The notes: a model not told the origin generated them from the letters alone. Shown: positions 32,947 to 44,328, numbered from the stretch's first letter. The stretch is DNA of 64,000 bases from Persicaria tinctoria (GCA_037127255.1 JBANSL010000008.1:8675396-8739395); one strand, 5' to 3'. Made by a program: numbers and translations.

Positions 32947-35900
32947 ATGGCGTTACCGGAAGAAGATGGCGGAGGCGTTTTACCGTTCGACATTTTTAGC
33001 TATAGCGATCCGGAGGAGCTCGTGAAGAAGATCGGGGTAAGTTAATATTGTTACAGCGTATCGTTTATATATAGCGGAACCTTTATATAATTATGTTTGA
33101 ATAGAATCATATTATAGCATATAGCGGAACCTTTATGTAATTAGGTTTGAATAGAATCATATTATAGCATATAGTGGAACCTTTATATAATTAGGTATGA
33201 ATTTAATCATATTATAGCGGAACGTTTATATAGAGGTAACCTTTATGTCATTAAGTTTGAATGTATATGATGGTTTTTCTCGAAACATAAGATAGCATAG
33301 TTTTGTAAAACGAAAGCATCATATAATATAGCATTTTTGATAATATAATACAAAAAAGTTCTTAGTACATAAGTGACATTATGCAGGAACAAAACCAACC
33401 TCTAGATGTGGGTACAGAATATGGTTCGATGTTTACAGTCGATGGTTATTGGGCAGATCAAGAAAACATGAAGGCATGGGCTAGATACGTAGGGAAGATT
33501 AAGAACATGGTACTTGTGATCACTCGGTCATGGAAGAACCAAATGAGTGGTTTGGGTACCTTTCGTCTAGTGTGTGATAAGTACGGAGGGGGTAGAGATA
33601 TTCCAGATGTCGACAAGGATTTTCCGCCTGCAGTGAGTAGGCGCGGGAAAACGACAAAGATCGGATGCATGTTTGAGCTGGAGGGTCGTCAAAATGATGC
33701 TGACAATTGGACCATGAAGGTTATATGCGGTGTGCATAACCACAAGCTAAACGATGTGATGTTAGGACATCCCTATGCCGGTAGATTAACTCCAGATCAA
33801 CATCGGCAGGTTCGACGGGATACAGTGATTGGGATAAAACCGGGGGTTATGTTGCGCGGGATGAAGTATGATGATCATGACTGCGTGACTGACATTCGTC
33901 AAGTCTACAATGCACGAGCCCAGTTGCGAAGAACCGCTGCAGAAGGACGGAGGGACCTGCCTCAAGCGCTTCACAAACTCAAACAAAAGGGATACTTTAT
34001 CGCCACACGGAATTCCTCTAAAGCAGGAGTAGACGAGGTTACTGATGTGTTTTTGTCCCATCCGAACTCCCGACATCTTCTGATGTTGTTTCCGTATGTT
34101 ATCGTGATGGACTCGACCTACAAGACGAACGAGTAAGAGGAATCACATTACTGTCGACTACTTTTATATATGTCATACGTTGTAGTAAATTGTTTGACTA
34201 ATTCATTAAAATCTTAGGTACGAAATGCCGTTGCTGGAGATCGTAGGGATTACTAGCACGAAGAACACATTTGCAATTGCGTTCGTATTCATGGCAGGCG
34301 AGAGCGCAGAACACTATAGTTGGGCACTAAGGCGACTACGCTATTTGTGCGGTCAACGACTCCCAGAAGTTATTTATACAGATAGAGAGTTGGGTCTTAT
34401 CAAGGCTCTTCGGGAGGAGTTACCCACGGTAAAGCATATGTTGTGCACTTATCATATTATGTGCAACATTGAAATGAAGGGTAGGATCACGAAATCTACC
34501 GATAAGCGAAACGCCTTCTACAATGAATGCAAGGCCTTATTTGAGTCAAAGACAGAAGAAAGTTATGAAGGTCGTCTACAAGTGATGAAGGTGAAATGGG
34601 AGGCACGATGGGGTCTTATGAAGTACCTTGAAGACACATGGCTCACAGAATTCAAGGAGGCGATAGTTCGTGCATGGGTTGATAAGTTCCTACATCTCGG
34701 GGTGCGAACTACGAATAAGTAAGTAACATTGAATCGTATAAATTCGTAATAATTATAATATGTAAGAATCCTACATAACCGAGGTAAAATAATTGTTATG
34801 ATACAGTGCCGAGTCCGCACATGCAAAATTAAAGTCCATGCTAGGGACGGCTGTTGGTGGGTTCGTTGACGTTACAGATTGCATTGACAACTTGGTCAAC
34901 GAACAGGTAGACCAACTCAGAGGGTTCCTTGAGAAGTCAAGGCTGACAATCAAACGGTGTGTCTTGAGTGAACCAATATTTGCCCCGCTATTGATGCTGG
35001 TGACTGATGAGTGCTTCGATCTTCTGCTGGCCAACTACAACACGGCGAAGGAACTCCCGGCTAGTCATGACGGTGTCTGTAGGGATCGCTATTGGAGGGA
35101 CGCTTACGGGGTACCATGTGTACATGAGTTCTTAGAGGCGATCGCAAACAGGCAACCTATTAGGCCCTCGCAAATTCATCCCTTCTAGAAGCAAGTAATG
35201 TGGGATCCTACAATTCCGCCCGAAGATTCAAGTGGCGGCAACGATGGCGCCACTCCTAACAGCCAGGAATATGTCAGCCTTCGGAGGGATATTGATGGCA
35301 ACAACCTCACGCCCGATCAGCAGGATTTGATGGGCGAGGCATACTTCAATATGAACAACCCTGGGTTGTCTACCATGAGAGAGCCAACAGGGATCCATCG
35401 AAAGGGTCGTCCCACGGGGAGACGATCATTGCAGCGAGACCCATCTGGTTTTGAATACGGGAGACGAGAGGCTGTCTCTCGGGCGCGTGGTAGAGGTCGA
35501 TCAAGAGGTAGAGGTCGGCAGACACATCGGGATGTTGATCCTTCGGTATTGTTGACAACTCACATCCATAACTTCATGCTCACCTTTGTTGATAGAAGTA
35601 CCCATGTTTCAGCTGATGGTCATTGCGGTTATCGGGCCTTAGCGGCTGTGCTGGGGTATGGAGAAGACCAGTACATGCGAGTCAGAAGAGAGGTCGCGCA
35701 AGAGCTTAGAGGGAATCGGTGGCTGTATCAACCAGCAACCCTATTACACTCCATTGACGATCTTATCGAGAATGTCGATCTGCAAGACCCAGGTCCTTGT
35801 TTACATCGTCATCAAAACTGGATGGAGGCACCTATGGTCCCCCTTGCTGTAGCAACCTTGTACAACAAGGTCGTTGCTGTCCTAAGTGTCGACAATCCTC

Positions 35901-36145
35901 ACACCTGCTTTCCTATTGTCACGAATGGGTCGAACCAAACTCCACCAACTGAGGTGATTACAGTTGCCTGGCTAGCAAGAGTCCATTGGACCCCCGTGTG
36001 GCTGAAGGAAGGGTCACCACTTCCACCTACTGCAGCTGAATGGTCTCACTTCCACCACCCAAGTGTGAATAGGTGGGATACCCCATTCAACGACCGCATT
36101 CAACAATACTTGAACTACCTTGTAGTTGAAAGGGCAACTCAGTAG
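32947..36145 (+). CDS. MULE transposase fused to an OTU-type cysteine protease, one internal stop
   Basis: Model: join(32947..33036, 33387..34132, 34218..34718, 34807..36145), 892 codons including stops. The N-terminal part has an FAR1/WRKY-GCM1-like DNA-binding look (MFTVDGYWADQENMKAWAR, C-x-FELEGR, W..KVICGVHNH). The DDE-type MULE core follows: YVIVMDSTYKTNEYEMPLLE, VIYTDRELGLIKAL, CTYHIMCNI, and TTNNAESAHAKLKSML, the last restored only by the 34718/34807 splice. Codon 573 (35186-35188) is TAG, in the context HPF-stop-KQVMWDP. Beyond it the same frame runs on with an RG-rich linker (GRGRSRGRGR) and an OTU domain: catalytic-type DGHCGYRALA and a late His in ARVHWTPVWL. The unbroken frame after the stop suggests one recent nonsense change in a fusion gene. 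Alternatively, two proteins are made. Confidence 0.85.
33063..33220. repeat. 50-bp tandem repeat in intron 1 of the transposase gene
   Basis: ATAG(C/T)GGAAC begins at 33071, 33121 and 33171, an exact 50-bp period. Each unit continues CTTTAT(A/G)TAATTA(T/G)GT(T/A)TGAAT and ends TCATATTATAG. A partial fourth copy follows. It lies wholly within the 350-bp first intron. Confidence 0.9.
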
Positions 36146-36380
36146 TTGTGATGCTATTATATTCTGGGCTCGCACTTATTTTATTTTAAATGATCTAGCA
36201 TCGAAATATGTAATCTCATTCAATATCATATGTGTAGCAATCTTGAAGACCCACAATGTGTTTTAAAATTTCATCAATCAATACCAAAACATAGTACATG
36301 ATTCGAAAATACAACTACCAACAAATTCAACCCAGAAACAAGAAATACGATAAAACCAGCTACTAGTTTGATCCCGTTCA

Positions 36381-39300
36381 TCACTCGTTTGGCATAAAAT
36401 GAAAAAACTGTGAAGCCCGAACCTGAGTTGGCGCCAACGGCACACCTCCCCCCCGCGCTTCTTCGACATACCGCCGAATCTCATCTACGGAAACATACGC
36501 GTCGCCCCGAGCGATCAGAACATCCAGCCGATGAAGCAACATACCAATCCGCTGCATTTCAAACAATATGAGCGATCAGAACTACCACTTTATTAAACAC
36601 CTTAACCAATAACGAAAGGACATTGGTATTATTCACACGTACCCGATGATCGTAAACGGCCACTGGCGGAGCTATGTTTGCTGGTACCTGGTGGCTTGAG
36701 CTTTTGAATAGAAAAGGGTGGCCGTGCTCACCAAACCACCCCATGTACTCATCGGATACAGCGTACGGTTCCAACGCGGCCCTATGGTGACTGAAGGATA
36801 TGTATACAGTGGGAACAATCAAATTGTCATCCCATTCGTCGTCAACTGGGTGCCATGTTAGCTTCAGACCCTTGACATTAGGTGGTCTCTCTTCTTGCAT
36901 GGGGAGGATTCACAGCATGGGGATTGTCTGAACAAAACCAAACTGTCGCATAACCCTGTCTGGCATGTAGGCTTCCATAACAGAGGAGTAATGGATTAAG
37001 CCTCTGTAACGCGAAACTCTGTAAAACCCATCAAAGTCAAGGGGACCGTAGGGCATGAATTTAACGTCCTCTGCCCGCATCGTTTCTAATTGCTTGATAA
37101 ACTTCAAAGTCCTCTCGTGGGTGATCCATGGTGTTGGTCGACAAGCGTACCTCTTTGCCCAGCGTGCGTCTCCATGGTCCGCGGGGTCCTCACATACGCC
37201 GGGCGCGAACATTGGAAAGTGAGCGAATATCCAAAACTGAAAATTCCAGACGTCAGTTGGACATTGAGTTTTCATCAATAATAACACACACCATGTGTAT
37301 GGGGGTCGGGACATACCTGAACAAGAGCAGTACAGCCCCCCAAGTTGGCCATCCCCTGTCTCGACGAGATCCCCAGCTGCCGATACAGATATGCCAGGAC
37401 TCCCGCACCCCATGCATACTCTCCTGTGACTCGGTGATTAGTCACGAAATCCAAAGCATTGATCGGAATGGTGGTCGTGGTCCAGTCGTTTAAAATCAAG
37501 CAACCAAAAACCTCCAACAGATATCCGGTTGCGATGATAGTTGGGGGTGTCTGCGCGTTGTGAACTAGTTGGCCCGTATGGAAATCTAGGCTTCCTTGGT
37601 AAAAAGCATTTCCACTTCGTACAAAGTCTTGAGGAGCGAAGCCTAATTTTTCCATCAACCACGCCTGCCGCAGCTGGTTTGTGCTGTTAGGTCTCAAGGC
37701 CCTTCCGTCAATGGGAAGACCAAACAACTTGTGCACATCGTGCAAGGTAATTGTCATCTCCCCCCACGAGAGATGGAAGTTGTTGGTCTCTGGATGCCAC
37801 CGGTATAGAAATGCTTGGATGAGACAGTGATCCACTGTGTCCATCCTGATATCATCCATCAAATGCAACCCACTCTGCTTCGCCACATGCCACCATTCCC
37901 ACTGCCCAGGTAGACGAGGCCAGCTGCGCACTGCATGCCACCGGTCTGCACGCCTTATGCTCTTGACTGTCATCTCGACCTCCTGCAAGACAAATAATAA
38001 GAGTATGAGCTGGACGGATACCACAGTTGCACATAACATAACATTAATTACATAACAAATCGTTCATACATTAACACACACCTCACTCAACCACAGATGC
38101 TGACACCTGTGAGTTCTATAGTGTCGTAGTGGCTCCACATACTTGGGGCGGTCGTCGTCCACATCCCTACTGTTCAACTCGTCATTCATCCCAGGACGAC
38201 AGTTGGGGTTATGCTCGGGAGATGTACTTGAAATACCCCCATACCTGTCAGCGAGCCCGAAGGGGTTAGACGCTCCTGCCGCTGTACCACCAGCTGGGTT
38301 TGAGGAGGATGCCCCCTCGTCGCGGATGGGCTGCTGAGTCATGCCCTCCCAGTTCAGCCACAGTGCAGATCCACCCACGGTTGAATAAATGGGGGTGGTC
38401 TGGTCGACTAATCGTTCCCACGCACTATCTTGTTGCGTGGAAGCGGTGTCGTCCTCGTCGGCTACTGTATACATGGGGTTTTGGTGGGTGGCTGGGACGT
38501 ATGGTGTCTCCGGCAATTTTGTAGTGTCGACATCGTCGACGGTGTAATCTGCCAAGAAATCCTCGTCGTCCCGCCCAAGAAACGACGTACTTGCCCTTGC
38601 GGGCTCTTGCATCGGTCGCTGTACTGATGGCTGTCTAATGGCCGATGTGCTGGCTCTCGTCGGCTCTATCGGCCTATCACCTCTCCTCACAGAGGCCGTG
38701 GGCCTTACCCGTTCCCCCTGGCTTACAACCCGCCTCATCATCTACATTATAAAATTCCTTATCCATTAAGTGAACGTAAATTCCATAATATATTTGTCCA
38801 TTCATCTAATTTTATCAATATTCAAATTTTATCAAATTTTATCTAATTTTAATTTTATCTAATTTTGTCTAATTTTATCAATATTCAAATCTACATAAAA
38901 TCTAATTTTATCTAATTATATCAATATTCAAATCTAATTTTATCTAATAATAACATAAACTTAACATACCAAATATGATATCTAATTTTATCAATATTCC
39001 ATATCTAATAACATAAACTTAACATAAATTTAACATAAAATCTAATTTCATCTAATTTTATCAATATTCAAATTTTATCTAATTTTAATTTTATCTAATT
39101 TTGTCTAATTTTATCAATATTCAAATCTAATTTTATCTAATAATAACATAAACTTAACATACCAAATATGATATCTAATTTTACCAATATTCCATATCTA
39201 ATAACATAAACTTCACATAAACTTAACATAAAATCTAATTTCATCTAATTTTATCAATATTCAAATTTTATCTAATTTTAATTTTATCTAATTTTGTCTA

Positions 39301-39622
39301 ATTTTATCAATATTCAAATCTACATAAAATCTAATTTTATCTAATTATATCAATATTCAAATCTAATTTTATCTACTAATAACATAAACTTAACATACCA
39401 AATATGATATCTAATTTTATCAATATTCCATATCTAATAACATAAACTTCACATAAAATCATTAATTACCTCCGATGCAGCTTGCGCCCGAGGATCATTC
39501 GGCGGGGGTTGTGAAGCCGAACGCTCATCGGGAGACTCGGGACGCGGATTCCGCGTCTCTGATGAAGAGGCGGATCGAGTTCTGCCTAAAAACCGATCTA
39601 ACAAACTGTTGAACTTCGGCAT
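36381..39622 (-). CDS. plant mobile domain (PMD, MAIN-like) protein of the MULE, one internal stop
   Basis: Minus-strand exons: 39622..39470, 38741..38082, 37982..37317, 37236..36643 and 36551..36381, all phase 0 and GT-AG, 748 codons including stops. Exon 1 gives a short basic N-terminus (MPKFNSLLDRFLGRTRS). Exon 2 is polar and probably disordered. Exons 3-4 carry the PMD core: HLMDDIRMDTVDHCLIQAF, ERWHPET-like YRWHPETNNFHLSWGEMTIT, LHDVHKLFGLPIDG, GGCTALVQ joined to FWIFAHFPMFAPG, and RVMRQFGFVQTIP. PMD proteins such as Arabidopsis MAIN and MAIL1 act in the nucleus in gene expression and TE silencing, and PMDs also occur in plant transposons. A TGA at 36912-36910 (codon 602) interrupts a frame that stays open into LPMQEERPPNVKGLKLTWHP, so this copy is probably disabled. 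Many annotations call such proteins PP7 long-form homologues, although no phosphatase domain is present here. Confidence 0.83.
38790..39460. repeat. AT-rich tandem repeats in intron 1 of the PMD gene
   Basis: AAATATGATATCTAATTTTA occurs at 38971, 39164 and 39400 (spacings 193 and 236), embedded in runs of TCTAATTTTATC, TCAATATTCAAAT and AACATAAACTTAACATA. The repeats fill nearly all of the 728-bp intron between exon 1 (ends 39470) and exon 2 (starts 38741). They separate the promoter from the body of the gene and would make a good length polymorphism. Confidence 0.9.
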
Positions 39623-39649
39623 TTTGGAGCTCAACTATGACGAAAGAGA

Positions 39650-40070
39650 GTAAGAGATGGAGTTGATGAGTAAGAGATGGAGTTGATGTGTGTGGTGCAA
39701 GAGTGGCTCTCGTTCCCTTCCATTTATACTACGACGGAATCGGAACCCGACACCGGCGTGGCCAAAGCTGACGCAAAGGGTGGCCGAGTTGACTGATGGG
39801 ACGGAAGCCTGACTGTCGGACTCGGACTCCGGCACCGCCTCCACCTACGCTGACGAACACTGACACCGATTCGACTGATGGGACACAAGGCTGAAGATTC
39901 CCGCGCCAGCCCCAATGTCGGTCTCGGAACCCGGCACCGCTGCAGTCCCGCGCCAGCTTTGTCAGTCGATGTGACTGATGTGACGAAAGCTGGCGAGAGG
40001 GGAGATTCCCGCTGCCGGTTCCGGCGTCCGGCACCTGCCGATCTACGACGCCGACGCCAACTTCCTCACC
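39650..40070. repeat. subterminal repeats of the MULE right end
   Basis: GACTGATGGGAC or a variant recurs at about 39792, 39873 and 39970. Blocks ending CCGGCACC recur near 39830, 39931 and 40030, each preceded by a TCGGNCTCGGA-like phrase. Related TCGGACTCCCA repeats lie just inside the left TIR. Such arrays commonly serve as transposase binding sites; here that is inference. Confidence 0.6.
39722..39728 (-). promoter_or_regulatory. TATA box of the PMD gene
   Basis: On the minus strand TATAAAT lies about 100 bp before the exon 1 ATG at 39622. It is followed by a leader containing a 20-bp direct repeat (ATCAACTCCATCTCTTACTC). It mirrors the TATA box at 32872, so each end of the element carries a promoter directed inwards. 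Confidence 0.55.
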
Positions 40071-40335
40071 TGCCGGTCTACGACTCCGGCTCCTCCACCG
40101 TGCGAATGGCGAGACGACCGCCGTGCAAATAGCAAACCCGAAAATTTTGGGTTAACAAAAGAAAATTTCCATAAGATGTCAAAAAGATGACCCCACCATG
40201 TAACTATAATTCTCCGCGACTCCCGAGAAGGACAAAATAAGTACAAAAAGGAGTTTTTTCCTGTAAAAAAAAATTGGGAAAAACAATTACGGAGTATTTT
40301 ATTCCGAAAAATTATTCCCTTCGGTCCTCTCCCTC

Positions 40336-40343
40336 TATAAAAA
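40336..40343 (+). promoter_or_regulatory. TATA box of the bHLH gene
   Basis: TATAAAAA 70 bp before the start codon at 40413, after a CT-rich patch. The right end of the MULE is only about 190 bp upstream, so little native promoter sequence remains adjacent. Confidence 0.65.
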
Positions 40344-40412
40344 GAAACCCTAGAAGTATGAAAACCTTCCACCTTCCCACTTGCTAAATCAAATCCACAG
40401 CTCAACACAGTC

Positions 40413-41718
40413 ATGATGCAGCCAGATACTTTCGCCGGCGGTTATATTCCGCGCCGTTGCTTCCCGGACGATATCGACGGATGCGGGGGATTCTACGGCT
40501 ACAGATTCTCCAGCGACGCGCCCAATTTCGACCTCCAGCCAGATACCTTCGCCGGGGGACTTCTGGACAGCTATTGCGGTAGCGCCTCATCGTCGTCGTT
40601 CGACCTCCGCCGGAGGTTCGAGACAGCTTCGTCTGATCTACTGACGGAGTCTTTTCCGGCCGACGAGAAGACGCTCGCGGCGCTGAGGAATCATAAGGAG
40701 GCCGAGAAGCGGCGGAGGGAACGGATTAACTCCCACCTTGATCGCCTCCGATCTATCCTCCCTTGCAGCTCCAAGGTCAATTTCTTGTCGTCTTCGTTGT
40801 TTCTGTGGTTCATAATTGTGTCTTTACTGTCAATTTTACTACTCCGTATCTAATTAATTTCATTTATTTCTCCCAAAAATGCGTCTTCCTCGATTAATTT
40901 CATTCTCCATCAGCTACAAATACCGAGATCCTCTGTGTACATTCCATCGAGCCGTTCAATATATGCGAACCTTCGTAGTTTGTGTTCGTTTCTTGGAAAT
41001 TTCTTCTCTAGGGTTTTGAATTGGGAGTTTCCAATTTCAGCTGAAATAGTTCCCAATTGCGGATTGTGTGAAACTGCAGATGCATTGATTCATCGTAAAA
41101 TTGCAAAATTAACACGTTGATCATGCAATTTGAATCACATGTGAACTCGATCCGGCTTTAGTCAATGATTTTGACTGGCACTGTTATGAAAAGTTTGAAT
41201 CTTTTTTCACGGCTTGATCTGATTCTTCTTTATTCTTTTGGGGCAAAAACCAGACAGATAAAGCGACGCTTCTAGCGAAAGTGGTGCAGCGCGTGCGAGA
41301 GCTGAACCACGAAACCTCCGAAATCATGAAGATGTCAAGCGAAGGAGGAGGAGGAGGGCTTCTGATTCCGTCGGAGAGAGACGAGTTCTCCGTCCACACC
41401 GACGCCGACGACAGCGAGATCACGGGCGAGAACGGCGGCGATCTGATCCTAAGAGCGTCAGTGTGTTGCGAGGACAGGTCCGATCTCTTCTCGGAGCTAA
41501 CCGAGGTAGTGAACTCGCTGAATCTGAAGACGCTCCGAGCGGAGATGTCGACGCTCGGGGGGCGGGCGCGTAATGTACTGATAGTGAGCGGCGATAGGTG
41601 CCGCGGGGAGGAGTACGTGGCGTTTCTTCACGACGCGCTTAAGGGGATAGTGCAGCGGTCGGGGTCCGGCGATCGGTTGAAACGGCGTCGTAGGATGGAG
41701 CCACAGGTACTCGCATAG
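40413..41718 (+). CDS. bHLH transcription factor (bHLH106/107-like), 2 exons
   Basis: Model: join(40413..40775, 41254..41718), 275 residues; a second ATG follows immediately. The basic region RNHKEAEKRRRERIN (92-106) has His94, Glu98 and Arg102, the H-E-R set that contacts E-box/G-box DNA. Helix 1 and the loop end SILPCSSK at the splice, and helix 2 TDKATLLAKVVQRVREL follows. The intron position matches this bHLH subgroup. The C-terminal ACT-like region (ASVCCEDRSDLFSELTEVVN, LRAEMSTLGGRARNVLIV) resembles Arabidopsis bHLH106/bHLH107, with bHLH30/32 as more distant relatives. It is expected to be a nuclear dimeric regulator; bHLH106 is known from salt-stress work. The start is preceded by a short leader and TATA box. 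Confidence 0.93.
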
Positions 41719-43102
41719 TAGATCTATACTTATTGGGTACCTTAGTCCAACGTGAGCTATTTGAAAATCACACCAAATAACTATGCTGAGATTTTTAGTT
41801 GTGGGCAATATATGGATAATCATATGTATTACTGTATTCGTGGTGTTAATCTGTAATGGTATTGGTGGGTTTTTTTTGTTTTGTTTTTAATTGGTGTTTG
41901 GTTTTTTTTTTTTTTTTATTTCCATGCGCACTCTTAATTTCTACTGTAGACCATGTGTTGACTGTCCATGGGGTGTGGAATTAAGATATAATTAATCTAA
42001 GTTGTGTATGAATATATAGCAAGTTTTTATTTGGTATAGCAAGTTTTTTTTTTTGGGAGTAGTAATTAAGTTTTTGTTAATGCCTTGTATTGATTGCTAG
42101 TTTGTAACTGATTAATAAAATACTTAAAACATGTCATTTACAGCATATTTATGTACCCTGTTCTAAAATAATAAAAAAAACTATTTTGAGTATAAAATAT
42201 CAACTTTTTTATATTTTTTTTATAAATTCATATTTAATATTTCCTCCGATCCAAAAAGATTGTCGTTTGACTTTTTAACACGTATTTTAAGAAGTTAAAA
42301 ACTATATAAAATATCAACTTTTTTTAAATTATTTTTTTACAACTTAATATTTGTTGGTAATAAGTATTAGTTTGTAAAAAATAATTTAAAAAAAGTTGAT
42401 ATTTTATATAGTTTTTAGCTCCTTAAAATACGTGTTAAAAAGTTAAACGACAATATTTTTGAATCGGAGGTAGTAGTAGTAATAAGTATAACATTAATTA
42501 TTACTATGGATTAATAAATACAGTAATGTAATATACTCGTATATAATTGAATAATTAAATGTGTTTTAAGGTTTTGTTAATATGCCTTTTCGAAAATAAA
42601 AAATGAGAATCAGAATAAATAATTCGTGATCGAACTAATTTCATTCTCTCTCCATTAATTCAAACTCATAAATCATATCCATCAATTCTTCATTATTATT
42701 ATTATTATTATCAGTTTTTTTATTATTTAATATATATATTATATTTTTATTGTGAATAATAATAATAATATATTTTTATTAATATTGTTATTTTAATCAC
42801 TATTTATTATTTAATGTATACATGTACATTAATTTCATTATTTTACTATGTAATAAACTATACAGAGTATATATTAATAGAAATACAATATAATAATATA
42901 TATATTTTTTAATTATTCTATTATATTGTATTTTGATTTCTATTATTATTTTTATTAATTACTATTTTATCATTTAGAATATATTTTTATATGGGTATGG
43001 ATCATTTTGTTATGATCCTTAATTAATACTCCATAGGATCCTTGTGAGATTGAAGGAAAGATAGAGATTAGAAAGGTGATTAGAGGAAGAAGATGAAGGT
43101 AA
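41719..43102. other. bHLH 3' flank, very AT-rich, with a Stowaway-type MITE at about 42240-42470
   Basis: At about 42240-42470 the halves TCCTCCGATCCAAAAAG and TTTTTGAATCGGAGGTA are inverted repeats. The arms contain TTGTCGTTTGACTTTTTAAC, ACGTATTTTAAG and AACTATATAAAATATCAACT and their complements. This is a Stowaway-type element at a TA site. The remaining sequence is AT-rich with (ATT)n and (AAT)n runs near 42690 and 42760, and no gene. Confidence 0.65.
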
Positions 43103-44124
43103 GAGCATGAGCAACCATGGGTTTTAACAACCTTAACGTTGCCAAAAGGTAAGCCCATGGTTGTGGACTCTACCTTAAGGTAAGAGGTGGGAAGGGGTTA
43201 CCTTGGTAGAGAGAGGTAACCTCTTCCCATTTGTAATTTTCTTTTCTTTTCTTTTTATGATAAAGTAGGTTTATATATTTCACATTTGGATTTATTAGTT
43301 GTAGTAGGATTTAAAATGAAATAAAAATATATTTATATTTCATTATTTTTTAAAATAAAATATCACATTGGTTTAAATTATTATTTTTTTCTATAATTTG
43401 AGCCCAATTTTATCCTATATATAACGTCATCTTGATCTATTGTAGTTGCACCTATTTTCTTAACCATGGATCACAATAATCCAAATACTCCACCCATTCC
43501 AAATATGTCTTTTGATCCAAATCTTCTAAAAAAAACCCCAATTTCAAGTGATGTTGCAAATGTTTAACAATTCTTCAACACCCGAATATCCAAATTATAC
43601 CGTACATAATCCTACCAATGTGTACAATCCTTTTCTTTTTTTTCCCAAACCAACAACATTTTGAGCATTCTCCGGGTGTTCAAGGGAGTGCCACTCGAAG
43701 TTCATCAAGCACTTGTGGAACCAATTCCAAGGCTATGATCCGAATTTATAGGTAGTTTTATTAGTATTTACGTATTTTATAATGTTTTTAACTTTTTTAT
43801 TTATTTTAATCTAGATGTAATAAAATATATTTACATTAACTACTTGCTATTTTTGTTTATTTATAAAATTGTAAATAAAAAAAAATTCACAATAATATAT
43901 GATGATACACATATAATAAAGGGAAAGATATAAAGGAAAAGAAAAAGTGAAAATAAATTTGGGAAGAGGTAAAAGGGGTTTCCCATGGTTGTAGAGGTAA
44001 ACTTTTAGAAAGAGGTAGAAAAAGTAAAAATTATTTTAAAGAAAAAAATAAATGAGTTGTAAAGTTGTGGTAGGAAGATGGAGAAAAAGGGGGGAAAGAG
44101 GTTACCCCATGGTTGCGGATGGTC
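43103..44124. mobile_element. PIF/Harbinger deletion derivative, TSD TAA
   Basis: The ends GAGCATGAGCAACCATGGG and CCCCATGGTTGCGGATGGTC are inverted repeats with TAA at 43100-43102 and 44125-44127. Inside (43465-43750) the forward strand reads MDHNNPNTPPIPNMSFDPN and, after frame breaks, pieces such as STPEYPNYTVHNPTN and a Ser-rich stretch. These resemble the Pro/Asn-rich N-terminal part of a Harbinger-type ORF1 protein. It links the small GAGCATCCGC-type MITEs in this window to a protein-coding parent. Confidence 0.72.
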
Positions 44125-44328
44125 TAAGAGGGAGATAGAGAAAGAAGGAGAGATAGATCGAGAGGGATATAGATTAGGAGATACAGAGACTAGAGACATT
44201 GATTATTGATTATTGATTGGATACCTCAATTACAAGGCCTAAGGCTATTTATACCCTAATCTAATCTAATATAGTGCCTAATACAACACTCAAACTACTA
44301 GGGTACTCTTATAGGATCATTACACATT

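Larger units (their letters stand above)
32699..40149. mobile_element. two-gene MULE: transposase-OTU gene and convergent PMD gene
   Basis: The left end (AAATTTTCCTTTTTGTTATC, CACACGG, then TCGCCATCCGCACGGTGGAG and AGACCGACAGG) aligns with the reverse complement of the right end (AAATTTTCGGGTTTGCTATT, GCACGG, then TCGCCATTCGCACGGTGGAG and AGACCGGCAGG). The TIRs are about 80 bp. Inside the left TIR, TCGGACTCCCA recurs three times (32757-32836). The right side has about 400 bp of subterminal repeats with TCGGACTCGG and CCGGCACC motifs. Two genes converge, each beginning just inside a TIR. The 9-bp TSD could not be identified, so the outer boundaries are good only to about 10 bp. Confidence 0.85.
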
